Shown piece by piece: positions 25,756 to 33,641 of a DNA stretch of 64,000 nucleotides. The DNA is from Fibrobacterota bacterium (GTDB taxonomy: Bacteria; Fibrobacterota; Chitinivibrionia; Chitinivibrionales; Chitinispirillaceae). Every line of letters begins with the position of its first letter. Positions within the stretch are counted from its first letter, which is position 1. The DNA lies in contig JAEZKC010000077.1 of assembly GCA_023436205.1 (NCBI GenBank), positions 1 to 64,000 on the forward strand, given 5' to 3'. The notes beneath the pieces were generated by a model. It saw only the letters and a program-made list of their open reading frames with translations, had not been told where the DNA came from and made no database searches. The position numbers were made by a program, and so were the translations under genes.

Positions 25756-27002
25756 TTTGTCGCTCCTGTCAGTTTGATCAGTTCCACTTCCGCCTTCTGC
25801 GCCCTGAGCTGTTCCTTTGTATACATATCCTCAAGCTCCAGCAATGTGCGCTGTGAGTCAACGAGCTCCATTACCCCGGAGATTCCCGAGCGGTACTCAG
25901 TCTGGGTCAGTTCCACCACCTGTCTGGCCTGGGGGATCAGTGCGTCAGTATAAAGTCTCATTTTCCTTCGGGCATCCCGAAGATGATTGAGATGCATTCG
26001 GGTTTCCGAGCGAATCATGTTTTCCATGTCAAGAATACTCTTCCGCATCAATTCCACCATCTCGTGTGCCTTCTCGATTCCTGCCTGGTTTTTATTCACC
26101 CAAAGCGGGACGGTCATGTTGACTCCTACTCCCCACGATCCGCCCATTCCGCCATCCTGCATATACTCTGCTCCGATTTCAAAATCAGGCAGATAGCGTT
26201 GTTTAGCCAAACTTACCATGTGCTCCGCCGCTTCCAGCTCCCGATTCATCATTGCCAGACGGTTATTGCCGGAAAGTGAGGCATCAGTGATCTGCTCATC
26301 TGATCCGGCAAACTTTGGAGAAACAGCTGCTGTGTTTGTAAATGTGATTTGATTCAGACTGTCCACATTCAACAGTGCAGCAAGTCTGCTTCGATAAGAA
26401 TCAGCTTCCAGCGACATGCTTTCAAGCTGATCCTCAACACGAGCAAGTTCTATCTGAAGTTTAACCAGCTCACTCTGAGCCGCTTTTCCTGCAGTATACT
26501 TGACCCTTGCACTTTCCTCCAGGAACTTCAGCAGTTCCATATTCTCCTTAAGGATGGAACGCATGCGCTCTGTACTGTAAAGATCAGAGTAGGCATCAGT
26601 AATTTCAGAAATCACCTCGGACCTCACCTGGTCAAGAGCTGCCTGCTCTTTCTCAAGTAAAGCCTGAGCGGCTTTTCGCTCGGTAAGGATTTTGGTGGGG
26701 AACATAATCATCTGACTTCCCCCGATGCTCTTGAGCCCGTTACTTCCGAACTTGCTCATCAGCATTGGGTCAGGCAATGATGAAGCGATGGATATCTGTT
26801 TGCGCTGAGTCTCAACATCTTTCTTTGCAGCTTCGATGCGAGGATTATTGCTCAGAGCATAATCTATAAAAGACTGCAGTGTATCCGGCTTTTTGTATTC
26901 TGATGGTGTGGCATGATCCTGGGCCCAGGGCTCCTGAACAACCTTGAGGATCATAACCGCAACCAATATCCAAGATCTGGATGCTTTTGTAAACTGGGGC
27001 AT
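25752..27002 (-). CDS. CusC/TolC-family outer-membrane efflux protein
   Basis: Outer-membrane channel partner of the CusBA pump. The 416-residue protein has an N-terminal hydrophobic signal segment, then long coiled-coil helices in two repeats (NNRLAMMNRELEAAEHMVSLAKQRYLPDFEIGAEYM; YRSGISGVMELVDSQRTLLELE), as in OEP-family proteins. No lipobox Cys is evident. It begins 78 bases after the small Cys-rich gene and overlaps cusB by 4 bases. Confidence 0.93.
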   Translation of the reverse strand: MPQFTKASRSWILVAVMILKVVQEPWAQDHATPSEYKKPDTLQSFIDYALSNNPRIEAAKKDVETQRKQISIASSLPDPMLMSKFGSNGLKSIGGSQMIMFPTKILTERKAAQALLEKEQAALDQVRSEVISEITDAYSDLYSTERMRSILKENMELLKFLEESARVKYTAGKAAQSELVKLQIELARVEDQLESMSLEADSYRSRLAALLNVDSLNQITFTNTAAVSPKFAGSDEQITDASLSGNNRLAMMNRELEAAEHMVSLAKQRYLPDFEIGAEYMQDGGMGGSWGVGVNMTVPLWVNKNQAGIEKAHEMVELMRKSILDMENMIRSETRMHLNHLRDARRKMRLYTDALIPQARQVVELTQTEYRSGISGVMELVDSQRTLLELEDMYTKEQLRAQKAEVELIKLTGATK

Positions 27003-27080
27003 ACCTCAGCTCCTTTGCTTTATTGTTGTGCACTGCGGCAAAACTGCCGCACTCAAATCAAAGCAGAAAAGAGCTGAATA

Positions 27081-27512
27081 TCAAATCCGCAGGACAAGAG
27101 AAATTGGTGGGAGCTGAAAGAAGACGCTCAGATCAGAATCAGGCAGCTTGAGATCTGAAGCGGTGTATGACAAAACAGTGTTGAAAACCATATCACCTGG
27201 AACCCGATACTCTACAATCTGCTCTATTGTGCGGGCAATTGAGGTGCTCTGATTTGTTGATGGAACGTTGGAGATGCAAACCGGGCAGCTGCGGCAATCC
27301 TCACAATCATTTTTGTGAGATTCCCCGGGAGTCTGCTCGGAAGCGCAGCAGGTGTGGTCCTGTGCTGTCTGATGCGCCTCTTGAGAAGCGAGTTCAGCCA
27401 AGTCCATACGGCATGAATTCAATGCCATAGCCTGCAGCTGAAAGGTCAGTATCAGCAGACCGAAAACACTGATTATCCGGTGACGACGTTTGTTTATCAT
27501 TCTGGTGAACAT
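27081..27512 (-). CDS. Small Cys-rich exported protein of the cus operon
   Basis: A 143-residue protein with a signal-like N-terminus (residues about 14-31) and a cluster of cysteines, in order SC, CC, CEDC and CPVC, plus nearby His residues, in the first half. The C-terminal half has no cysteine and ends FFQLPPISLVLRI. I cannot assign a family, although similarly shaped short exported proteins occur beside Cus pumps. Position and cysteines suggest periplasmic binding of Cu or Ag. The ribosome binding site is weak; ATG 27512 or 27500 could start it. Confidence 0.75.
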   Translation of the reverse strand: MFTRMINKRRHRIISVFGLLILTFQLQAMALNSCRMDLAELASQEAHQTAQDHTCCASEQTPGESHKNDCEDCRSCPVCISNVPSTNQSTSIARTIEQIVEYRVPGDMVFNTVLSYTASDLKLPDSDLSVFFQLPPISLVLRI

Positions 27513-27544
27513 AATTAAAGTATAAACCCTGAATGGTCAGGTTG

Positions 27545-28051
27545 TCAAGACTCTATTCTCTCCACACCTTCATTTCGTTCCTGCAGATACTTAATTGCCT
27601 TTTCAGGATCCTTCTGTACCTGAGCGATGCATCCACCACAACAGACGTAAATTCTCTGGCCGTTATGGTCGACATACAATTTTTTATTTATGGCTCGCCC
27701 CTCCATTACTGGACAGGTCTTCTGCTCAGACAAGGAGGTCTTCTTTTCTTCTGTCTTAACGACAGTCTCTATTTTCTGACCCTTCTTCTCCAGTTCAGCC
27801 ACATGCTTCTGGAAGTCTTTCTTCACAGCATCTATACAACCAGCACAACAAACATAAATGCGTTTTCCTTCCTGCTCGACAAACAGTTCCTTGTTAATTT
27901 TGCCCCCCATAACCGGGCAGGTGTTCTGTTGTGTTAGTGCAGCAGCCTTCTCAGCTTTTCCACTCTTCTGGGATGCCTTCGAATGGTTTTCGCAGGCGGA
28001 CACTACCGTTACTACAGCAAGCAGCAACACCGCAACCAGATACTTGTTCAT
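27545..28051 (-). CDS. Lipoprotein with two CPVM/YVCCxGC metal-binding repeats
   Basis: A 168-residue putative lipoprotein: signal peptide with lipobox VSAC (Cys20), then two copies of the same module. Copy 1 (about residues 43-80) reads NTCPVMGGKINKELFV...RIYVCCAGCIDAV; copy 2 (about 109-147) reads KTCPVMEGRAINKKLYV...RIYVCCGGCIAQV. Each has four cysteines and resembles YHS-type metal-binding domains. A charged linker separates them. It is the first gene of the cus operon, with AAAGGAG before its ATG, and probably binds Cu or Ag at the envelope. Confidence 0.88.
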   Translation of the reverse strand: MNKYLVAVLLLAVVTVVSACENHSKASQKSGKAEKAAALTQQNTCPVMGGKINKELFVEQEGKRIYVCCAGCIDAVKKDFQKHVAELEKKGQKIETVVKTEEKKTSLSEQKTCPVMEGRAINKKLYVDHNGQRIYVCCGGCIAQVQKDPEKAIKYLQERNEGVERIES

Positions 28052-28074
28052 ACTGTACTCCTTTCAGGTATTTG

Positions 28075-28114
28075 ATGCAACTTACTACGCTTGGGGTGCA
28101 AGTAAGTTGCATCA
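28075..28114. promoter_or_regulatory. Perfect 12-bp inverted repeat in the cus operon leader
   Basis: GATGCAACTTAC (28075-28086) and GTAAGTTGCATC (28103-28114) are exact reverse complements separated by 16 bases. The repeat begins 24 bases upstream of the first cus gene. It can be a dimer-binding operator for a metal-responsive repressor or a leader hairpin. No regulator gene is adjacent. Confidence 0.6.
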
Positions 28115-28225
28115 TACCGTTATCTCATGATCCGTGCCAAACAGAAAGTGCCCTGTTTGAACAGTTTGAGGCAATATGCCCGTCTAATTGTACACTAGTG
28201 CATGGTGTCCATCAGTATTGCTAAA

Positions 28226-28251
28226 CAGCAGTGCCGCTGCCGGCACTGCTG
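28226..28251 (-). terminator. Hairpin after the second metY, likely terminator
   Basis: CAGCAGTGCC and GGCACTGCTG form a 10-bp stem with a 6-base loop, 10 bases after the metY stop on the minus strand. Only TTT follows, so it may be an inefficient or factor-assisted terminator. Confidence 0.55.
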
Positions 28252-28260
28252 CACTATCCA

Positions 28261-29553
28261 TTACACCTTTGCCAGCGCCTCACCCAGCGCCTCGATCAGA
28301 TCATCCGGATGCTCAAGCCCGATGGAGAGCCTGATCAAATCGGGTGTTAAACCACCTGAAACCTGCTGCTCCTCGGTGAGCTGGGAATGACTGGTGCTTG
28401 CCGGGTGCAGTATCAGACTCTTGGCATCACCGACATTGGCCAGGTGAGAAAACAGGTCTATGGAATCGATCACTTTAACAGCAGCTTCATATCCCCCCTT
28501 CAAACCAAACACCACCATTCCTCCGAAACCATTCTTCAGATAGCGGCTGGCAAGCGGGTATGACGGATCACTTTCCAAGCCCGGATAACGAACCCAGGAC
28601 ACCGCTTTGTGTTTAAGAAGAAACTGGGCAACTTTGCGAGCGTTTTCACTGTGCTTCACCATTCTCACCGGTAAGGTTTCTATTCCCTGAACCAGAATCC
28701 AGGCATTGTCAGGTGACAAGCAGGCACCCAGATTCCGCAATGGCACTGTGCGTAGACGCAAGGCGAAGGCGATTGGCGCCAGAGGCTCAGGAAGATCCAG
28801 TGCCCAGTGAAGACCATGGTAGTTGCTGTCTGGCTCGGTAAAGAGCGGATGACGTCCAGCAGCCCAGTTGAACTTTCCGGAATCGGTAACAATACCTCCG
28901 ATCGCCGCACCGTGCCCACCCATCCACTTGGTCAGGGAATTCACCACGATATCGGCACCATGCTCTATGGACCGCAGAAGATATGGAGTGGTAAAGGTCC
29001 CATCTACAATTAAAGGTAAACCATTTTCGTGAGCAATTTTGGCCACTGCCTGGATATCGGTAAAGTCAAGTACCGGATTACCCATGGTTTCGATATAAAC
29101 CGCTCTGGTTTTTTCGCTGATGTTTCTCTTAAAACTGTCAACTTCCTTTGAATTTACAAATTTAACCTTGATTCCAAACTGCGGCAGAATCGAATCAAAC
29201 ATGGTGTAGGTTCCGCCATAGAGGTTACTTGCGGAAATGATCTCATCACCCGCAGATGCCAGAGTGATAATGGTATTAAAGATGGCAGACGTCCCGGAAG
29301 CAAACGCCACTGAAGCAGCTCCACCCTCAAGCTCTGTAACCCGCTCCTCTAGTACCTCCTGAGTCGGGTTCATGATCCGGGTATAGATATTCCCCAGCTC
29401 CTTAAGTGCGAAAAGGTTGGCTGCATGCTCAGTATTCTTGAATAAATAGCTTGTTGTTCTGTAAACAGGAACTCCTCGTGACTGTGTATTGTCGACAGGC
29501 TGTCCCGCATGCAGCGCCAGAGTTTCAAACCGGTACTTCTTCGCTGAACCCAT
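28261..29553 (-). CDS. O-acetylhomoserine aminocarboxypropyltransferase (second MetY)
   Basis: PLP enzyme that makes homocysteine from O-acetylhomoserine and sulfide. The protein has 430 residues with FETLALHAGQ, PVYRTTSYLF, the Schiff-base lysine Lys209 in VVNSLTKWMGGHG, and RLSIGLEHPDD. It belongs to the long, free-sulfide form of the family, unlike the shorter MetY in the thiocarboxylate operon. ATG 29553 has GGAG 6 bases upstream; an ATG at 29565 has none. It follows cysK by about 40 bases, so both probably share the promoter before the HPr-like gene. Confidence 0.95.
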   Translation of the reverse strand: MGSAKKYRFETLALHAGQPVDNTQSRGVPVYRTTSYLFKNTEHAANLFALKELGNIYTRIMNPTQEVLEERVTELEGGAASVAFASGTSAIFNTIITLASAGDEIISASNLYGGTYTMFDSILPQFGIKVKFVNSKEVDSFKRNISEKTRAVYIETMGNPVLDFTDIQAVAKIAHENGLPLIVDGTFTTPYLLRSIEHGADIVVNSLTKWMGGHGAAIGGIVTDSGKFNWAAGRHPLFTEPDSNYHGLHWALDLPEPLAPIAFALRLRTVPLRNLGACLSPDNAWILVQGIETLPVRMVKHSENARKVAQFLLKHKAVSWVRYPGLESDPSYPLASRYLKNGFGGMVVFGLKGGYEAAVKVIDSIDLFSHLANVGDAKSLILHPASTSHSQLTEEQQVSGGLTPDLIRLSIGLEHPDDLIEALGEALAKV

Positions 29554-29594
29554 TTCTCTCTCCATTTTGATGGTTTATATCGCTCGTTAAAGAA

Positions 29595-30521
29595 TTATAC
29601 TTCCTCATACAACCATGTACTGAGATAACGTTCTCCGCTGTCCGGAAGAATCACCACTATGAGTTTTCCCTCGTTCTCCGGACGCTTTGCCACCTCAAGT
29701 GCCGCCCACATGGCAGCACCGGAAGAAATCCCCACCAGAACGCCTTCCTGCTTTGCAAGCGCACGTGATGTGGCCCCGGCATCGGAGTCCTTAACTTTTA
29801 TAATCTCATCAATCAATTCACGCTTGACTACCTGAGGAACAAATCCAGCCCCGATTCCCTGAATCTTATGCGGCCCCGGCATCCCCCCGGAGAGCACCGG
29901 CGAAGACTCCGGCTCCACCGCAACCACCTTAAAAGAAGGTTTCCGTTCTTTAAGCACTTGCGCCACACCAGTAATGGTTCCACCAGTTCCCACTCCGGCC
30001 ACTAAAATATCCGCCCTGCCATCAGTATCACGCCAAATCTCTTCCGCTGTAGTGACTCGATGTTTTGCAGGATTGGCGGGGTTATTGAACTGCTGAGGCA
30101 TATAAGCCTTGGGGAGTTCAGCCACAATCTCCTCAGCTTTGGCAATAGCCCCCTTCATCCCCTTGGCCCCCTCAGTAAGCACCAATTCCGCCCCCAGCGC
30201 CTTGAGTAACTTTCGCCGCTCCATGGACATGGTTTCCGGCATAGTAAGGATCAGACGATACCCCCTTGATGCCGCAACAAAAGCCAGCGCAACTCCGGTG
30301 TTGCCACTAGTAGGTTCCACAATCACCGTTTCCTTGTCAATCAGACCCCGCTTCTCCCCATCTTCTATCATGGCAAACCCTATGCGATCCTTTACACTGG
30401 ATAGCGGATTGAACATCTCAAGCTTGGCAACCACCTGAGCTCTGCCGTTTTCATTGAGCTTGTTAATTTTTACCAAAGGAGTATTGCCGATCAGGTCTGT
30501 AATATTCGATGCTACATTCAT
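29595..30521 (-). CDS. cysK: Cysteine synthase A (O-acetylserine sulfhydrylase)
   Basis: Makes cysteine from O-acetylserine and sulfide in the cytoplasm. The PLP lysine is Lys44 in NPLSSVKDRIG; EPTSGNTGVALAF is the substrate loop and GVGTGGTITGV binds the phosphate. The length of 308 residues is usual. It starts one base after the stop of the HPr-like gene and uses the sulfide made by the other operons. Confidence 0.98.
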   Translation of the reverse strand: MNVASNITDLIGNTPLVKINKLNENGRAQVVAKLEMFNPLSSVKDRIGFAMIEDGEKRGLIDKETVIVEPTSGNTGVALAFVAASRGYRLILTMPETMSMERRKLLKALGAELVLTEGAKGMKGAIAKAEEIVAELPKAYMPQQFNNPANPAKHRVTTAEEIWRDTDGRADILVAGVGTGGTITGVAQVLKERKPSFKVVAVEPESSPVLSGGMPGPHKIQGIGAGFVPQVVKRELIDEIIKVKDSDAGATSRALAKQEGVLVGISSGAAMWAALEVAKRPENEGKLIVVILPDSGERYLSTWLYEEV

Positions 30522-30522
30522 G

Positions 30523-30801
30523 TTAATCTCCTATCTTGCTTTGCGCTACGTTGCTATTGATTACCCTGGCAACTGCCTCAACCGCCTGTACCTCATCCTC
30601 ACCCTCCGCAATCACATCCAGCTCGGCACCAAAGGGGGCATTGAGTAAAAGCAGCTCGAGAATGGAACAACCCTCAGCATGCAGACAACCATTGCAAATT
30701 CTCAGCGCAGATTTGAAGGCCTTGGAAAGTTCAACTAACTTGCCCACCTCCCTGAGATGCAAACCGGCCGGGCAGTGCACCTTAACCGTTACTTTTCTCA
30801 A
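30523..30801 (-). CDS. HPr-like phosphocarrier protein with four cysteines
   Basis: A 92-residue HPr-fold protein. The TTG at 30801 is preferred: AAAGGAGG lies 7 bases before it, and with this start His15 (AGLHLR) and Ser46 fall at exactly the canonical HPr phosphorylation positions. Arg17 is kept, but Pro18 is Glu. Cys10, Cys36, Cys39 and Cys45 are unusual for HPr and surround the Ser46 region. No other PTS gene is in the window. As first gene of the cysK-metY operon, behind an Rrf2-type operator, it may regulate or sense in sulfur metabolism rather than transport sugar; that is inference. Confidence 0.85.
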   Translation of the reverse strand: MRKVTVKVHCPAGLHLREVGKLVELSKAFKSALRICNGCLHAEGCSILELLLLNAPFGAELDVIAEGEDEVQAVEAVARVINSNVAQSKIGD

Positions 30802-30857
30802 AATAAAACCTCCTTTATACAAACTGCGCAATAACTTCCATTTTTAATATACCATTG

Positions 30858-30874
30858 TTGATCAAGATAGTCAA
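30858..30874. promoter_or_regulatory. Putative Rrf2-regulator operator before the HPr-cysK-metY operon
   Basis: TTGATC-AAGAT-AGTCAA, 56 bases upstream of the HPr-like TTG start, matches the two copies before the sulfur-carrier operon. The wider 25-base segment (ATTG before, CATT after) also resembles the site before the Rrf2 gene. Confidence 0.6.
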
Positions 30875-31016
30875 CATTAAATACGCAGTGCACATCCTTT
30901 TATTATCCAGACCTCCCGGCTAGGATCGTGGTACCTTAATTATGAACACTGTTCCGCCACCTTCCCGATCCCTGAATAGTAGAGCAATATTTCAACCGTT
31001 TATATGGGAATCCAGT

Positions 31017-32696
31017 TTAATTGTGATCGGAAATGTTACTTGAGACCTGAATCCAAGCGGGACACTCAACCTTGATCTCCTCTAGATCGATAACCCAGTG
31101 CTGCTCCTCACCCCTGCTCTCCTTGAATTCAAATCCTGCCAGCTCAAAGGTTTTCTTGACCATGCTGTTTTTATTTGAGGGTATAAACACACCCGTCACC
31201 TTCAATTCCCCACGAGTGCGCATACGATATAAAATCCAGGCAAGAAATGCTCTCTCCACCTGCTTGCCAAACACTCTGCAGCTCAGCAGAAAGGAATCGA
31301 TCCGGTTGCCATTAATCAGTGCAGCCCCAACCAGACCATATTCCCCGTATCTGTCTTTTACCTCTAATGAATATAGTGCAGCGTTCTTTTCTTCCATGAA
31401 TCTGGCCAGTTCAACCAGACTGTAGCGTCTGGTAGTGGAGTTGAACTGATTGGTTTTGCTGAACAGTTGATGGATTCGGGGAAGGGATTCCTCAACGGCC
31501 ATTTTGACAATGGCCCGAATATCTGATTCGAAAAGAAACTTTTCCAGATTTTGCGCCAGTTCAGCTGATCGTCTACGGATCTTTTCCTGCTGAAAAAACT
31601 CCCCCTTTTTGAAATCATCGGCGGACAGCTGCACTGGCCAGAACCGGGAACTGTTCGCAAGACAGTCTGCATAAAGGGCGGGGTTATCTGGTAACTCAAG
31701 AACCTCAACTTCCGGCAGTGCCAGTTTCACCAGTGCCCTTTCAGAAGGGTTATCATCTATAAACATGATAGATTCAAATCCGATGTTCAGTTCGCGGGAA
31801 ATCTCCACAATATTTTTCGGCTTGTTTTCCCAGTTGATTCGAAAACTGGATATCATTGACGGCCTGATAAGCATTTTACTGTGAAGCTCCAGCACTTCCA
31901 AAGCATCACAGGTATTGTTTTTACTGCAAACCGCCAGAAGCACCCCCTGTTTGTAAAGCTTTACTATATAAGACTGAAGATTCCTGAACGCTCTCCCGGG
32001 GCCGCTATCATCCAGAACAATTCCATCAATACCGACCTCCCCCACAATTCCACCCCACAGAGTGTTGTCAAGATCAAGCACCAGACATTTCAAAGGATAC
32101 TTTATCAATTGATTGATAACAAGAACGATATGGGCGCCCAGTTTTGAAAGAAACTCCGATGAGAACGGCTGGTTGCAAGAGCAATCGGAATCATTGTCAA
32201 ACGCTAAATCTTTACCGAAACGGCTACTTAACAGTTCCAGATCAATCGGATAAACTGAAGCTAGACCTCTGCATAAGCTGTTAAATTCATTCTGACACTT
32301 TGCAAACAGATCACCTGCAGAATACGGTAATAATCGATCGATAAAGCCGGTTGCTCCAAGATATTCATTAACAGGCGAGAAGACAAGCAGTGGTGCGGCA
32401 ACCCTGGACCTGAATTGACGAAAGGAGTTATCCAGCTCCTTGGTTTTTGATGCGAAGATACTTTTGACCAGCTCCGGATCATCACCGGCGCCGTATTCAT
32501 ATAAATCAGGTACAAATCTTACCCAGTCCAATGCAACTATACAGATATTAATATCGAGAAATTCACCCTCCGGATTGCTCAATTCGTTTAAAAAAGCATC
32601 TTTCATTCCGACTACGATATCGTTGCCGGGAAATTGACGATCCAGATTGTCTGCTAAAGAGAAAAGCTCAATGTTACCACAAATGCCGATTTTCAT
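31017..32696 (-). CDS. FkbH-like HAD-IIIC / GNAT protein
   Basis: A 559-residue protein with an SGNH-like N-terminal region (about 1-190), a HAD phosphatase-type domain starting at CLVLDLDNTLWGG (DxDxT) with VCSKNN and FIDDNPSER, and a C-terminal GNAT-like part (FSKTNQFNSTTRR, VKDRYGEYGLVG, FLLSCRVFGKQVE). FkbH proteins load glyceryl units from 1,3-bisphosphoglycerate onto an acyl carrier protein in polyketide pathways; others act in surface-sugar or lipid modification. No carrier protein or polyketide gene is nearby, so the acceptor here is unknown. The start has GAGG 5 bases upstream. Confidence 0.88.
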   Translation of the reverse strand: MKIGICGNIELFSLADNLDRQFPGNDIVVGMKDAFLNELSNPEGEFLDINICIVALDWVRFVPDLYEYGAGDDPELVKSIFASKTKELDNSFRQFRSRVAAPLLVFSPVNEYLGATGFIDRLLPYSAGDLFAKCQNEFNSLCRGLASVYPIDLELLSSRFGKDLAFDNDSDCSCNQPFSSEFLSKLGAHIVLVINQLIKYPLKCLVLDLDNTLWGGIVGEVGIDGIVLDDSGPGRAFRNLQSYIVKLYKQGVLLAVCSKNNTCDALEVLELHSKMLIRPSMISSFRINWENKPKNIVEISRELNIGFESIMFIDDNPSERALVKLALPEVEVLELPDNPALYADCLANSSRFWPVQLSADDFKKGEFFQQEKIRRRSAELAQNLEKFLFESDIRAIVKMAVEESLPRIHQLFSKTNQFNSTTRRYSLVELARFMEEKNAALYSLEVKDRYGEYGLVGAALINGNRIDSFLLSCRVFGKQVERAFLAWILYRMRTRGELKVTGVFIPSNKNSMVKKTFELAGFEFKESRGEEQHWVIDLEEIKVECPAWIQVSSNISDHN

Positions 32697-32799
32697 AAGA
32701 TCCTCTTACTGTATAGATCAGGAATACATAAACTTACATCGCGCGTCCGACCGGCAACAAAAACAGCAGCTGACAGATCGCCAAAAAATATTCCGGAGT

Positions 32800-33501
32800 T
32801 TACTTTCTTGAAGCTACGTATCCATGAATAATTCGCGCTTTTTTGCGGATATAAGGGGTAGGTTTGACCGGACTGAACCGAATGGGATTGGGAAGCACCG
32901 CTGCCAGCAGACATGCCTCCTGAAGACTTATGTTCGAAGCTGATTTATGAAAATAGTGTCTTGAAGCCGCCTCAACTCCGAATATGCCATCTCCCCACTC
33001 AACCACGTTCAGGTATATTTCAAGAATTCTGCTCTTACTGATTGTGTGTTCGATACGGTAGGTCAAAATCGCCTCTCGAAACTTTCGATAGGGGTTTTTG
33101 GACGGCGACAGATAAAGATTTCTGGCCAGCTGCATGCTAATGGTACTTGCTCCCAATTTGAATTGTTTGGTTTCGATATTGGTTTCCACCGCATTTTTGA
33201 TTGCCTCAAAATCAAAGCCCTCATGTCTCCAGAATTTGGCATCCTCACTTAAAACCACTGCTCTTCGGATGTTTTTGGATATCTTACTCATTGGAATATA
33301 GATACGATTCACCTTCCTGCGATGCGTTCCCCTATGGTTTTCCCGATATTTCATGTAGGCTGTTTTGGGAGGAATTGTGGTTTTGAGGGAGTTAATATCC
33401 ACCAGGAACCATAAGTGGACCATATCCGCCACAAGAAGCAGAATCGAACAAATAAGAAGGATTTTCAGAATCCGAAACGGATTTTTGCTTTTTTTCCTCA
33501 T
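32800..33501 (-). CDS. mtgA: Monofunctional peptidoglycan glycosyltransferase (GT51)
   Basis: Polymerises lipid II into glycan chains at the outer face of the inner membrane. It has one N-terminal membrane helix (ILLICSILLLVADMVHLWFL) followed by a GT51 domain with the catalytic SEDAKFWRHEGFD, GASTISMQLARNLYL and RILEIYLNVVEWG. There is no transpeptidase domain, and the length of 233 residues fits MtgA. The start is uncertain: ATG 33501 gives a basic MRKKSKN leader before the helix, but no clear ribosome binding site; the frame is open to 33561. It is divergent from the TIGR02147 gene. Confidence 0.92.
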   Translation of the reverse strand: MRKKSKNPFRILKILLICSILLLVADMVHLWFLVDINSLKTTIPPKTAYMKYRENHRGTHRRKVNRIYIPMSKISKNIRRAVVLSEDAKFWRHEGFDFEAIKNAVETNIETKQFKLGASTISMQLARNLYLSPSKNPYRKFREAILTYRIEHTISKSRILEIYLNVVEWGDGIFGVEAASRHYFHKSASNISLQEACLLAAVLPNPIRFSPVKPTPYIRKKARIIHGYVASRK

Positions 33502-33641
33502 ATCAGCAGCATAAGATACTACCCAGAAAATGGCAATACAAGTAGTTTTCCTGTTCCCCATGAGACTACGGAATTGTAGAATTGTTGTATCGCCGATACT
33601 TTATTTCCGCTATTTTCTGTATATTAAAAGCGGAGCAGTCT

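Noticed and set aside
25270..25953. 227-codon plus-strand frame opposite cusB and the cusC end
   Set aside because: It spans the junction of two real genes on the other strand and has no domain or start signal.
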